DNA from: an uncultured Oscillospiraceae bacterium
Lineage (GTDB): Bacteria > Bacillota > Clostridia > Oscillospirales > Acutalibacteraceae
Length of the DNA stretch: 27,093 bases
Reading direction: 5' to 3'
Assembly: GCA_900539165.1 (NCBI GenBank)
Contig: UQAZ01000023.1
Coordinates: 1-27,093, forward strand
Shown here: piece after piece, positions 7,280 to 16,118 of the stretch
Position numbering within the stretch: the stretch's first letter is position 1
Layout: each line of letters starts with the position of its first letter
Translations under genes and position numbers: made by a program
The notes under the pieces: model-generated
Told to the model about the DNA's origin: nothing
The model's database searches: none
What the model saw: the letters and a program-made list of their open reading frames with translations, nothing else

Positions 7280-7938
7280 TTTATGTTCTCCTCTATGAGT
7301 GAAATAATATAGCTGAAGCTTTCCTCAAGTGATTTATCGGAAGTATCTGCCATAATGGAAGTCTCGCACGGCTTGAGAGGTGCGATTTCTCTGTGTGAAT
7401 CCTGATAATCTCGCTTATTCACATCTGCCAAAACCTCATCAAAGGTAACACTCTCACCCTTTTCTATAAGCTCCTTATATCGTCTTTCTGCACGACGCTC
7501 GGGACTTGCGAAAAGAAAAATCTTAACATCGGCATTAGGCAAAACAACGGTCGCAATATCTCTGCCGTCCATAATGACATTATTATTTTTTGCTATATCA
7601 CGCTGTAAGTCGAGTAAAAATGCTCTGACCTCAGGGATTGCAGAAACCTTGCTTGCACCCATAGAAATCTCGGGTGTGCGAATATAAGCAGACACATCCT
7701 CGCCGTTAAGAAAAACAGCCTGAGTGCCGTTATTATATTTTAGCTCGATTTTAATGTCCTTGAGCATAGAAACAATTTTTTTGTTATCGTCAATAGCTCC
7801 CGATTTTACGGCACTGTAAGCAATGGCACGATAAAGCGCTCCGGTATCTACATAGATAAAATTCAACTTCTTTGCAGCTGCTTTTGCAATAGTGCTTTTG
7901 CCTGCTCCCGCAGGTCCGTCAATAGCTACATTAATCAT
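7276..7938 (-). CDS. cmk: Cytidylate kinase
   Basis: Phosphorylates CMP and dCMP with ATP, recycling cytidine nucleotides. The 220-residue protein has the full-length bacterial Cmk architecture: the P-loop GPAGAGKST at 8-16, DTGALYRAIA near 31, a CMP-binding insert, MDGRDIATVVLP in the middle, and the lid region with the AERRYKEL motif. It starts at ATG with GGGGAG seven bases upstream. The stop overlaps the plsC start by four bases. Only 12 bases separate it from the flavoprotein gene before it, so it probably belongs to a longer transcript beginning at the ABC-F gene. Confidence 0.96.
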   Translation of the reverse strand: MINVAIDGPAGAGKSTIAKAAAKKLNFIYVDTGALYRAIAYSAVKSGAIDDNKKIVSMLKDIKIELKYNNGTQAVFLNGEDVSAYIRTPEISMGASKVSAIPEVRAFLLDLQRDIAKNNNVIMDGRDIATVVLPNADVKIFLFASPERRAERRYKELIEKGESVTFDEVLADVNKRDYQDSHREIAPLKPCETSIMADTSDKSLEESFSYIISLIEENIK

Positions 7939-7950
7939 AAATGCTCCCCT

Positions 7951-9174
7951 TTATATGTTTTTGCCACACAATATTCCTGTTGAAAATGCGATTTGCAAAT
8001 TAAATCCGCCCGTATAGGCATCAACATCTATTACCTCGCCTGCGAAATACAGATTATCCACAAGCTTTGATTGCATTGTTTTGGGATTAATCTCCCTAAC
8101 ATCAACACCGCCCGAAGTAATTATAGCTTCGTTAAGCGGTCTGAAATCGCTGATATTAACCGTCAAATTCTTTAGCAGTCGAACAAGTTCCTGTCTCTGC
8201 TCCCTTGTAATTTGATTAACCTTTGTTGACGGCTCAATGCCCGAAAGCTTTGCCACAACCGGTATCAGCTTATTAGGCAGCAATTTATCAAGTGAATTGA
8301 TAAAATCCTTATTTGTATTCTCGGCAAAATCTCTTTGTATTCTCTTATCAAGAGCTTGCTCGTCAAGTGCAGGCTTTAGGTCAATCACAATCTTATAGCT
8401 ATGCTCTTTGGGCTTAGTCATATGGCTTGATGCAGAAAGGATTACCGGACCTGTTACACCGTAATGAGTAAACATCATTTCGCCAAAGTCGGAATAAATT
8501 TCTTTATTTGCATCAATAAGCTTGATTGAAACATTTTTAAGTGAAAGTCCCTGAAGTCTTGAAACATATCCGTCACTGCTGACAAGTGATATTAATGACG
8601 GCTCAAGAGGTGTTACGGTATGACCAACGCTTCTTGCAAGCTGATAGCCGATACCGTCAGAGCCTGTTGATGTATAGCTTGCGCCGCCTGTGCATATTGC
8701 AAATGCGTCAGCCTCAAGCACTCTGCCATCATCAAGATTAACAGAAGCTATCAATCCGTCACGCATATTAAACGAAGTCACACAACCCTGAATGATGTTC
8801 GCACCGCTTCTTTTTGCATACTTAACAAGAGCGTCAACAATATCGACTGCCTTATCGGATTCGGGGAATACACGATTGCCCCTTTCGATTTTAAGTGCAA
8901 CGCCCATATCCTCCATAAGCGCCATAGTGTCATACGGCATAAAGGATGAAAATGCGGAATACATAAATCTTGGATTTTTTACCACATTAGATATTAAATC
9001 ATCTAAATCAAAGCAGGCGTTTGTAACATTACATCTACCCTTACCCGTAATCATAACCTTTCGGGCAGGTCGTGCATTTCGCTCGATAACTGTTACATCA
9101 TCGCCCTTTTCAGCAGAAGCGGCAGCGGCACAAAGTCCTGCTGCTCCCGCACCTATAATAATAATTTTTCTCAT
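7951..9174 (-). CDS. HI0933/BaiN-type NAD(P)/FAD-dependent oxidoreductase
   Basis: A 407-residue flavoprotein of the HI0933 family (annotated as aminoacetone oxidase family or BaiN-like). Seen: the FAD-binding GAGAAG at residues 8-13, the Glu31 that ends the second beta strand, KVMITGKGRCNVTN around 50-63, CTGGASYTSTGSDG in the middle, a threonine-rich FTHYGVTGP block, and the C-terminal FAGEVIDVDAYTGGFNLQ that closes the FAD site. The family reduces C=C bonds in some gut bacteria, including bile-acid intermediates, but most members have no proven substrate, so no specific reaction is claimed. I start at the ATG at 9174, matching the family N-terminus; its ribosome binding site is weak. An earlier in-frame start would overlap the ABC-F gene. 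It lies 17 bases after the ABC-F stop. Confidence 0.92.
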   Translation of the reverse strand: MRKIIIIGAGAAGLCAAAASAEKGDDVTVIERNARPARKVMITGKGRCNVTNACFDLDDLISNVVKNPRFMYSAFSSFMPYDTMALMEDMGVALKIERGNRVFPESDKAVDIVDALVKYAKRSGANIIQGCVTSFNMRDGLIASVNLDDGRVLEADAFAICTGGASYTSTGSDGIGYQLARSVGHTVTPLEPSLISLVSSDGYVSRLQGLSLKNVSIKLIDANKEIYSDFGEMMFTHYGVTGPVILSASSHMTKPKEHSYKIVIDLKPALDEQALDKRIQRDFAENTNKDFINSLDKLLPNKLIPVVAKLSGIEPSTKVNQITREQRQELVRLLKNLTVNISDFRPLNEAIITSGGVDVREINPKTMQSKLVDNLYFAGEVIDVDAYTGGFNLQIAFSTGILCGKNI

Positions 9175-9191
9175 ATAATGCTCATTATAGA

Positions 9192-11093
9192 TTATTCTTC
9201 TAATTCTGTCAATCTTTCGGAAAGGGTCTCCCAATCGTTATACAGAATATCCATATACTCATTTTTTCTGTCCAATCGAGCAGTCAGTTTAACAAGTTCC
9301 TCATAATCGGCTGAGCTGAGCGACTGATTGATTTCTTCAATTTCAAGCTCGGTTTTTTCAATTTCCGCTTCACATTTTGCAAGAGCATTTTTAGCCTTCA
9401 AATATTGGGAACGGCGTTCCTTTTTAAGTAGGTAATCGTTTACCTTTTTGGTAGTCTCATTTTTTTCGTCAACAGCCTGTGCGATAGCACCTGCTCTATG
9501 CTCCAGATACTCCTCGTATGAGCCGTTATAGCGGTTAATTCCGTCATTTGTAAGTTCTAATATACCGGTTGCAAGTTTATTGATAAAATATCTGTCGTGG
9601 GAAACAATGAGCATAGTACCCGAATAATTAAGCAATGTGCTTTCAAGTTCCTCTCTGGAAAAAGCATCAAGATGGTTAGTAGGCTCATCAAGCAAAAGAA
9701 AATTATATCCGCCGAGCATAAGCTTTAGCAGAGCAACCCTTGCCCTTTCACCACCCGAGCAATCCGAAAGTACCTTATATACATCGTCGCCCTTAAAGAG
9801 AAATGCCGCAAGTGCCGAGCGAACAGAGGTTTCTGTCATTGCGGGAAACGCAGACCACACCTCGTCAAGAGCAGTTTTAGACAAATCAAGCTTTGCCTGA
9901 ACCTGGTCAAAATATCCTGTCATTACCTGAGAACCGAACTTAAACGAGCCTTCGTCCTGAACATAGTCATTCATCAATATTTTAAGCAGAGTTGTTTTAC
10001 CGCAGCCGTTATCGCCAAGCAAAAACAATCTGTCTCCCCTTTTGACCTCGAATGATGCGTGGCTGAAAATATTTTTATCACCAAAGTTCTTTTTTAGGTC
10101 GTTTACGCTGAGAACATCCTCACCGCTTACGCATTTAGGCACGAAGTCAAACTTGATTCGAGACACTTTACTGTCGGGGATTACAAGCTGTTGTTTAATT
10201 CGCTCGATAACCTTTTCTTTGCTTTCGGCAGTCTTAATATTCTTTTCTCTGTTCCACCTGCGTTGCTGTTCGATAATACCCTCAAGCCTTGCGATTTCTT
10301 TCATATCGTTTTCGTACTTTTCGGCAACAGCCTTTTGCTCAGCCTCTTTTTTAACAAGAAAAGCAGAGTAGTTTCCGATATAGCTTCGGCACTTTTTATT
10401 CTCGATTTCGATAGTTTTGTCGGTTATTTTATCAAGAAAATATCTATCGTGAGAAACAACAAGGCACGCACCCTTAAAGCTTTTAAGGAAGTCCTCAAGC
10501 CATTCCACAGCTTTAATATCAAGATGGTTTGTAGGCTCGTCAAGCAAAAGAAAATCAGCCTTTGAAAGCAAAAGTTTTGCTAAAATAAGCTTTGAACGCT
10601 GTCCTCCCGAAAGAGCAGAGGTCGGCATATCAAAATCATTTTCATCAAAGCCCAAGCCCATAAGTGCAGAGCGAGTCATACTTTTATAGGTCAAACCGCC
10701 GTTGTCGTTAAACTGAGTAGTGAGCCTGTCCTGTTCTTCTATAAGCTCGCTTGAATTGCCGCCGCCCTGCAAAAGCAAGGACGAAATTTCTTCAAGCCTG
10801 TTTTCAATTTCTATCAAATCGTCAAAAACAGAAACAAGCTCGCCGTAAACAGTTCTGTTTTCGGAGCAAGTATGCTGTTGCATATAGCCAAGCTTTACAT
10901 TTTTTGAAATAAAGCAAGCACCGCTGTCCGATGAATATTCGCCTGTTATAATCTTAAAAAGGCTTGTTTTGCCTGCACCGTTACAGCCAATGAGACCCAC
11001 CTTTTCCTTTTCTTTAATATCAAACGAAACATTGGAAAACAAAGTATTTTCACCGAATGACAATGTTAAATTTTGCACATCCAGAACTGTCAT
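9192..11093 (-). CDS. ABC-F family ATPase (duplicated ATP-binding cassette)
   Basis: A soluble 633-residue protein with two ABC ATPase domains and no membrane segments, so an ABC-F translation factor or ribosome protector and not a transporter. Domain 1 has Walker A GCNGAGKT (36-43), signature LSGGQ (161-165) and DEPTNHLD (185-192). A charged helical linker (about 245-305) corresponds to the P-site-interacting arm. Domain 2 has GDNGCGKTT (360-368), a CSGGER signature (445-450) and DEPTNHLD (469-476). Residues 540-633 form a C-terminal coiled coil, as in Uup and YdiF-type members. I start at the ATG at 11093 because GGAGG lies five bases upstream; a longer frame exists but lacks a site. Resistance function cannot be inferred from the sequence. 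Confidence 0.94.
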   Translation of the reverse strand: MTVLDVQNLTLSFGENTLFSNVSFDIKEKEKVGLIGCNGAGKTSLFKIITGEYSSDSGACFISKNVKLGYMQQHTCSENRTVYGELVSVFDDLIEIENRLEEISSLLLQGGGNSSELIEEQDRLTTQFNDNGGLTYKSMTRSALMGLGFDENDFDMPTSALSGGQRSKLILAKLLLSKADFLLLDEPTNHLDIKAVEWLEDFLKSFKGACLVVSHDRYFLDKITDKTIEIENKKCRSYIGNYSAFLVKKEAEQKAVAEKYENDMKEIARLEGIIEQQRRWNREKNIKTAESKEKVIERIKQQLVIPDSKVSRIKFDFVPKCVSGEDVLSVNDLKKNFGDKNIFSHASFEVKRGDRLFLLGDNGCGKTTLLKILMNDYVQDEGSFKFGSQVMTGYFDQVQAKLDLSKTALDEVWSAFPAMTETSVRSALAAFLFKGDDVYKVLSDCSGGERARVALLKLMLGGYNFLLLDEPTNHLDAFSREELESTLLNYSGTMLIVSHDRYFINKLATGILELTNDGINRYNGSYEEYLEHRAGAIAQAVDEKNETTKKVNDYLLKKERRSQYLKAKNALAKCEAEIEKTELEIEEINQSLSSADYEELVKLTARLDRKNEYMDILYNDWETLSERLTELEE

Positions 11094-11139
11094 AGAAGCC
11101 TCCGAAAATTTATTACAACCTATTTTACAACAAATCCTC

Positions 11140-11168
11140 TTGAATGTGAAGTACAAATTTGTTAATAT
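11140..11168 (+). promoter_or_regulatory. Possible manA promoter
   Basis: TTGAAT (11140-11145), 17 bases, then TAATAT (11163-11168), 22 bases before the manA ATG. Both boxes are only about 4/6 to consensus. The neighbouring TATAAA at 11166 fits a 20-base spacer less well. Confidence 0.3.
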
Positions 11169-11190
11169 AAAATAAAATGAGGTGACTACT

Positions 11191-12144
11191 ATGGAAATAT
11201 TAAAGCTTAAACCTGTTTTTAAGGATTATATTTGGGGCGGAAACAGATTACAAAACGATTTCGGCTTTGACACGGGGTTTGAAAAAACTGCAGAGGGTTG
11301 GATGCTTGCCTGTCACAAGGACGGAATGAACACCGTTGACGGCGGAGAATTTGACGGCAAAACCCTTCAAGAAGTTGTAGACGAGTTAGGAAAAGAAAAG
11401 TTGCTCGGTAAAAGGAGCGACAAGTACCCGTATTTTCCGATACTGATAAAGCTCATAGATGCACACGACAACTTATCAATACAGGTGCATCCCGACGACA
11501 AATATGCAAGAGAAATTGAAAACGAATACGGCAAAACGGAAATGTGGTATGTACTTGACGCAACCGACGACGCAACGCTGATTTACGGATTCAAAGAGAA
11601 TATAAGCAAACAAGAGTTCAAGTCTGCCATAGAGAGCAACACCCTGCTTGACAAGCTTAATACCGTAAAGGTAAAAAAAGGTGACACATTTTTTATTGAA
11701 GCGGGAACAGTTCACGCAATCGGCAAGGGTGCTTTAATTGCAGAAATTCAGCAAAACTCAAACTGCACATACAGAGTATATGACTACGGCAGAATCGGCG
11801 CTGACGGCAAGCCGAGGGAGCTGCACATTGACAAGGCGATTGATGTATCCAAGACGGAACCTGTAAATCACGACACAAAGCCGATGGGCGACACAAAATA
11901 CATAAATATGAACAAGGTGCAGCTTATCACAAAATGCGACCTGTTCACGGTTGAAAGATACGAATGCGTCAACGAATTAACCTTAACTGTATCGGACAAA
12001 TCATTTTTGAGCGTTTTGATAACTGACGGATGGGGAAAAATTGACGAAAGAAACGCTAAAAAGGGCGACAGCTTCTTAATTCCGGCATCATACGGAGATG
12101 TGAAAATTGAGGGGCAAATTGAATTTTTAGCTACCAAAATTTAA
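11191..12144 (+). CDS. manA: Class I mannose-6-phosphate isomerase
   Basis: Interconverts mannose-6-phosphate and fructose-6-phosphate, linking mannose use and mannose-donor synthesis to glycolysis. The 317-residue zinc enzyme has the short Firmicute form. Zinc ligands are visible as Gln98 and His100 in SIQVHPDD, Glu117 in EMWYV, and His175 in AGTVHAIG. The catalytic-loop Arg lies in TYRVYDYGR. I start at the ATG at 11191 because GAGGTGA lies six bases upstream; an in-frame GTG three codons earlier overlaps that site. It is divergent from the ABC-F gene. No strong terminator follows, only the hairpin that overlaps the next gene's ribosome binding site. Confidence 0.95.
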   Translation: MEILKLKPVFKDYIWGGNRLQNDFGFDTGFEKTAEGWMLACHKDGMNTVDGGEFDGKTLQEVVDELGKEKLLGKRSDKYPYFPILIKLIDAHDNLSIQVHPDDKYAREIENEYGKTEMWYVLDATDDATLIYGFKENISKQEFKSAIESNTLLDKLNTVKVKKGDTFFIEAGTVHAIGKGALIAEIQQNSNCTYRVYDYGRIGADGKPRELHIDKAIDVSKTEPVNHDTKPMGDTKYINMNKVQLITKCDLFTVERYECVNELTLTVSDKSFLSVLITDGWGKIDERNAKKGDSFLIPASYGDVKIEGQIEFLATKI

Positions 12145-12181
12145 CAAAAAAATTATACAAAACATAATTACATTAATGAAT

Positions 12182-12224
12182 AAAACACTCCGATTAGTCA
12201 ACAATAGATTAAAAGGAGTGTTTT
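12182..12224 (+). promoter_or_regulatory. Hairpin covering the DUF378 ribosome binding site
   Basis: AAAACACTCC (12182-12191) is a perfect 10-base complement to GGAGTGTTTT (12215-12224), with a 23-base loop. The 3' arm contains the GGAG of the Shine-Dalgarno AAGGAG used by the next gene. In a transcript that includes both arms the site would be paired. It could also act as a weak manA terminator, because the stem ends in four T, but these are followed by CAATATG and not a longer T run. Confidence 0.5.
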
Positions 12225-12228
12225 CAAT

Positions 12229-12438
12229 ATGAAGATAATTGACAGAATTGCATTAATTTTAACAATCATCGGCGGAATAAACTGGGGACTTGTGGGAATT
12301 TTCAAATTCGATTTAGTCGCTTGGATTTGCGGCGGTCAGGCCTCCATATTAGCAAGAATAATTTATACCCTTGTTTGCCTTGCAGCCGTTTGGTGCGTAA
12401 GCTTTATGTTCAGAAACAACGAAATGCTTGAAGATTAA
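12229..12438 (+). CDS. DUF378 small membrane protein
   Basis: A 69-residue membrane protein of the DUF378 family (YuzA-like), function unknown. Two hydrophobic helices (about residues 6-27 and 40-62) flank a short loop. The family signature GGINWGLVGIF at 15-25 is clear. The ATG has AAGGAG ten bases upstream, and that site is paired in the predicted leader hairpin. It lies between manA and the convergent pyk gene and is followed by a terminator; no functional link to either is evident. Confidence 0.88.
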   Translation: MKIIDRIALILTIIGGINWGLVGIFKFDLVAWICGGQASILARIIYTLVCLAAVWCVSFMFRNNEMLED

Positions 12439-12454
12439 ATCAAACAGCACAATC

Positions 12455-12508
12455 AAACAGGACGCCGAGGATATACTGCATAAGCAATATACCTTCAGCG
12501 TCCTGTTT
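12455..12508 (+). terminator. Terminator between DUF378 gene and pyk
   Basis: AAACAGGACGC (12455-12465) pairs perfectly with GCGTCCTGTTT (12498-12508). The interior folds further, with AGG/CCT, TAT/ATA and TGC/GCA pairs around an ATAA loop. Six T (12506-12511) follow on the plus strand, so it is strongest for the DUF378 gene. The minus-strand flank seen by pyk is only TTTGATT. Confidence 0.88.
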
Positions 12509-12514
12509 TTTATC

Positions 12515-13936
12515 TTATACCTCATGCACCTTGAGCATATTTGTTGTTCCTGAAATTCCAAGCGGTATACCTGCCGTAATTACGGCAATATCACCCTGCT
12601 TTAGAACTCCTGCATTTTTTGAAACCTGAACAGCGTGGTCAAAAAGTTCATCGGTATTATTCTTAGTCTCGCACATAACAGGCAAAACTCCCCATGAAAG
12701 CACAAGCTGACGATACACTCTCTCATCGGTTGTAGCGCCTACGATAAGGGTGTGCGGTCTGAATTTAGATATCATACGGGCGGTTGTGCCGCTTTTCGTT
12801 ACGGTAACAATAGCGACTGCGTTAAGATCGTGGGCAGTTGTAACCGTTGCGTGAGAAATAGCGGAAGTAACATCATTATTGCTCGGTCGCTCATAAAAAT
12901 AATTAAAGCGTTCTACATAATTAATATCCGCCTCGGTGGTACATGCAATTCTGTCCATAGTTTCTACCGCCTCGACAGGATGCTTACCTACTGCCGACTC
13001 GCCCGAAAGCATAATAGCGGAAGTGCCGTCGTAAATCGCGTTTGCGACATCGGTAATCTCAGCTCTTGTAGGTCTTGGATTTTCTATCATAGACTCTAAC
13101 ATTTGAGTGGCTGTTACTACAATTTTGCCTGCCTTATATACCTTTTCGATAATCATTTTTTGTATAGACGGAATTTCCTCAAACGGAACTTCAACGCCCA
13201 AATCGCCTCTTGCAACCATAATACCGTCGGCAACATCAATAATTTCATCGATATTATCAAGACCCTGGCGGTTTTCTATCTTTGCTATAATTTTAGGAGT
13301 TTTCCAGCCGATAGCCTCCAAATAGTTACGCATAATGGTAATATCGGTTGCACTGCGACAAAACGAAGCGGCGATAAAATCGAAGTCCATCTTCTTGCCG
13401 AAAGACAAATCGTCCATATCTTTTTTTGACAGATACGGCATATTCAAATTAACATCGGGAACATTAACGCCTTTACGGTCAGTCAAAAGTCCGCCGTCTA
13501 CAACTGTGCAGTAAATATCTTTATCAATTACCTTATTAACTTTAAGAGAAATAATGCCGTCATTAATAAGAATTGTGGTGCCGGGGTGCACATCTTTTGG
13601 AAGTCCGTCATAATTTACATAGGACTTTTTTGCAGTACCTTTGCACTTTTTTGTGGTGAGAATAAAATCTTCTCCGTCTTTAATCTCAACTCCGTTTTTA
13701 TCCTCAAAATCACCGAGTCTTATCTCGGGGCCTTTTGTATCAAGAAGAGTTGCAACGGGCATTTGCAGTTCGTTGCGAATTTTAACAACTTCGTTAAATC
13801 TGGCTTCATGAGTATCGTATTCGCCATGGCTGAAATTAAGGCGAGCGACATTCATACCCTTTTTAATCATACTGCGAAGAATGTTCTCATCGTCGGTCGC
13901 AGGTCCGACAGTACAAATAATTTTCGTTTTTCTCAT
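12515..13936 (-). CDS. pyk: Pyruvate kinase
   Basis: Last step of glycolysis: transfers phosphate from phosphoenolpyruvate to ADP to make pyruvate and ATP. The 473-residue protein starts KTKIICTVGPA and shows ARLNFSHG near 31-38 for substrate binding, the catalytic lysine block IIAKIENRQGLDNIDEI, the metal-binding MVARGDLGVEVP, and TATQMLESM followed by the domain A/C junction PTRAEITDVANAIYDG. Its length is that of the short form, without the PEP-utiliser-like C-terminal extension found in Bacillus. The ATG is preceded by GAGG. It is transcribed alone, converging on the DUF378 gene; I could not settle on a promoter in the 100 bases upstream. Confidence 0.97.
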   Translation of the reverse strand: MRKTKIICTVGPATDDENILRSMIKKGMNVARLNFSHGEYDTHEARFNEVVKIRNELQMPVATLLDTKGPEIRLGDFEDKNGVEIKDGEDFILTTKKCKGTAKKSYVNYDGLPKDVHPGTTILINDGIISLKVNKVIDKDIYCTVVDGGLLTDRKGVNVPDVNLNMPYLSKKDMDDLSFGKKMDFDFIAASFCRSATDITIMRNYLEAIGWKTPKIIAKIENRQGLDNIDEIIDVADGIMVARGDLGVEVPFEEIPSIQKMIIEKVYKAGKIVVTATQMLESMIENPRPTRAEITDVANAIYDGTSAIMLSGESAVGKHPVEAVETMDRIACTTEADINYVERFNYFYERPSNNDVTSAISHATVTTAHDLNAVAIVTVTKSGTTARMISKFRPHTLIVGATTDERVYRQLVLSWGVLPVMCETKNNTDELFDHAVQVSKNAGVLKQGDIAVITAGIPLGISGTTNMLKVHEV

Positions 13937-14037
13937 AACTTACCTCTGTATAATACCGCAATAAGGCACAGAAAAATCATATTCTATGCTCTTTATGTAA
14001 TTTTATCACAAAATAAAAATAAATCAATAACTATATA

Positions 14038-14760
14038 TTATTTAATTAAATCTTTTACTACCTCGCCGGCTATTATCAATCCTACAACAGACGGAACAAA
14101 TGCAGTTGAACCGGGCAAGGCTCTGCGTACGCTCTCTGCCTGCTCCAAAGCTGAATCTTCATTATATCTTGGCACGATAGGTGCTTCCTTAGAATAAACA
14201 ACCTTTAAGTGATTAATTCCCATTTTTCTCAGTTGTACTCTCATAGTCTTAGCAAGTGGACAAACAGAGGTTTTTGAAATATCGGCGACCTCAAAAGCGG
14301 TTGGGTCAAGTTTATTTCCGGCGCCCATAGAGGAAATTACCATAGTTTCAGCCTGTTTTGCACGCACTATAATCTCAAGCTTTCCCTTAACTGTATCAAT
14401 GGCATCGACGACATAATCGTAATCGTTAAAATCAAATTCATCTGCCGTTTCGGGAAGAAAAAAGCACTTATGCTTAACAACCTTGCAATCGGGGTTAATA
14501 CTTTTAATTCTTTCCTCGGCAACATCAACCTTATATCTGCCGACAGTATCAAGAGTTGCGATTATTTGGCGATTGATATTTGTAAGAGAAACCGTGTCGT
14601 TATCAATCAAATCTATTGCGCCCACGCCCGAACGGGTAAGAGCCTCAACAGTATAGCCGCCGACACCGCCGACGCCGAAAACGGCAACTCTCGAATTTTT
14701 TAATTTTTTCATTGCCGCATCACCAAGTAAAAGCTCGGTACGGGAAAATTGATTAAGCAT
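14038..14760 (-). CDS. tcdA: tRNA threonylcarbamoyladenosine dehydratase
   Basis: An E1-like enzyme that cyclises t6A37 to ct6A in tRNAs reading ANN codons, using ATP to activate the carboxylate. The 240-residue protein has the adenylate-binding GVGGVGG at 29-35, the DNDTVSLTNINRQ block with its Asp, Asn and Arg residues, the YDYVVDAID-type strand (DYDYVVDAID) and the conserved MGAGNKLDPT. The SVCPLAK segment corresponds to the catalytic-Cys region of the family. It starts one base after the MFS transporter stop, with its ribosome binding site inside that gene, so it is the last gene of the xth operon. Confidence 0.93.
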   Translation of the reverse strand: MLNQFSRTELLLGDAAMKKLKNSRVAVFGVGGVGGYTVEALTRSGVGAIDLIDNDTVSLTNINRQIIATLDTVGRYKVDVAEERIKSINPDCKVVKHKCFFLPETADEFDFNDYDYVVDAIDTVKGKLEIIVRAKQAETMVISSMGAGNKLDPTAFEVADISKTSVCPLAKTMRVQLRKMGINHLKVVYSKEAPIVPRYNEDSALEQAESVRRALPGSTAFVPSVVGLIIAGEVVKDLIK

Positions 14761-14761
14761 A

Positions 14762-16114
14762 TTATTTATTTTCTTCCTGTAATTCTTTCATCAGTTCATC
14801 GTGGCGTTTTGCCTGCTCATCACGAACAACCTTAGACGGAACAAGGCAGAACAGCAGCACTGCTGCGGCGCCGAGGAAAAGCTCCATAGGATATGTAATA
14901 TTTTCATCCGCAACACCGGTATTATATACATTAATTATACCTTGTGCAACAAGAGGTCCTATAATCATAGGAATAAGAACATACATAACTATGCGGCAAC
15001 CCTGAAAAAGTCCTTCTTTACCGACAGGAATATAATCACGATAAGAGGCGGTAAAGAGACCTGCCATAACAAGATTAACCCCCATTGCAAGAACGCCGCC
15101 AACAATCAAAAAGACAAGTTCAAGCGTATAATTCGTATCTACAAAAAACTTACTGAGCCAAATGATTAAACAGCCTAATGAACCGACTATAATTGTAGGA
15201 TAATAGAAGCTTTTTTTACCGTATTTATCCATAGCCGAGGAAACTATAACCGAGCCGATTGCGGCAACGACCATAATAATTCCGATAGGAATAATGTAGT
15301 TCTTAATTTTCAAAGTCTGCTCTACGATATTAAACAGATAGTTAATATACACCTGATAGCTGATTGAAGCTACGGTAAAGCCCGAGAGGCAGACATAGAG
15401 CATTTTATTTTCCTTAATTGTGGACGGTTTTAGGGAATATGTAAAATCATTCCAAAAACTGTTATTTTTATTAGGTTTAATGCCCTTTTTATCTCTCATA
15501 ACGGCAAGTCCTATTAAGCCGCCGACGATAGGCATAATGCCCATAATGATGAAAAACTTTTTCCAATCGTCAACAGTAGCATCGGCATTTGTCAGAGAGT
15601 CAAAACCACCGAACACGACAGCCATAGCAAGCAACGGCATAATAGCAAGAACGGTATCAACCTTTGCTCTGTTTGCGGTATTTGTAACATCGGTAATCCA
15701 AGTATTAAACGAGGCATCATTACTGATTGAGCCTATTACGGACATAATGCAATCCATAGCGACAACAAGTATAACCATAGGCAAAACCTTATCTGCCGAG
15801 GGTTGCATAGGAACGAGCGAAAAAGCCGCAATAGTAAAGCCCCAAACGACATAACCCCAGCATATGAAAGCCTTACGCTTGCCTGCCCTGTCGGACAATG
15901 CGCCTCCGATTAATGTTGCGAGAGTTGCAAACAAAGCAGAGAAAGCGACGAGTAATGTTGTGGCATACGGTGCCTTAGTAATCTCATTTTGCATAAAGCG
16001 TGAAAAATACATATTTTCAACAACCCACGCAATTTGACCGACAAGTCCGAAAAGCACAATACTCAGCCAAGTTCTAAACGACAAGGCACCAGCTTTTTTT
16101 ACATTAGCTGTCAT
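14762..16114 (-). CDS. MFS transporter (GPH/SLC45-like)
   Basis: A 450-residue polytopic membrane protein with about twelve hydrophobic helices. The loop between helices 2 and 3 carries GGALSDRAGKRK, the major-facilitator signature, and the N-terminal WVVENMYFSRFM and the sixth to seventh helix break fit sugar-cation symporter-like MFS proteins. The substrate is unknown; similarity to sugar symporters is my impression from the loop and helix pattern. I start at the ATG at 16114, because AAAGGGTGA lies just upstream and the earlier in-frame ATGs overlap the HAD gene. Four bases separate it from the HAD stop. Confidence 0.88.
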   Translation of the reverse strand: MTANVKKAGALSFRTWLSIVLFGLVGQIAWVVENMYFSRFMQNEITKAPYATTLLVAFSALFATLATLIGGALSDRAGKRKAFICWGYVVWGFTIAAFSLVPMQPSADKVLPMVILVVAMDCIMSVIGSISNDASFNTWITDVTNTANRAKVDTVLAIMPLLAMAVVFGGFDSLTNADATVDDWKKFFIIMGIMPIVGGLIGLAVMRDKKGIKPNKNNSFWNDFTYSLKPSTIKENKMLYVCLSGFTVASISYQVYINYLFNIVEQTLKIKNYIIPIGIIMVVAAIGSVIVSSAMDKYGKKSFYYPTIIVGSLGCLIIWLSKFFVDTNYTLELVFLIVGGVLAMGVNLVMAGLFTASYRDYIPVGKEGLFQGCRIVMYVLIPMIIGPLVAQGIINVYNTGVADENITYPMELFLGAAAVLLFCLVPSKVVRDEQAKRHDELMKELQEENK

Positions 16115-16118
16115 AAAA

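Noticed and set aside
13586..14197. A 203-codon plus-strand frame spanning the pyk-tcdA gap
   Set aside because: It runs antisense over two clear genes and their intergenic region and resembles no known family.
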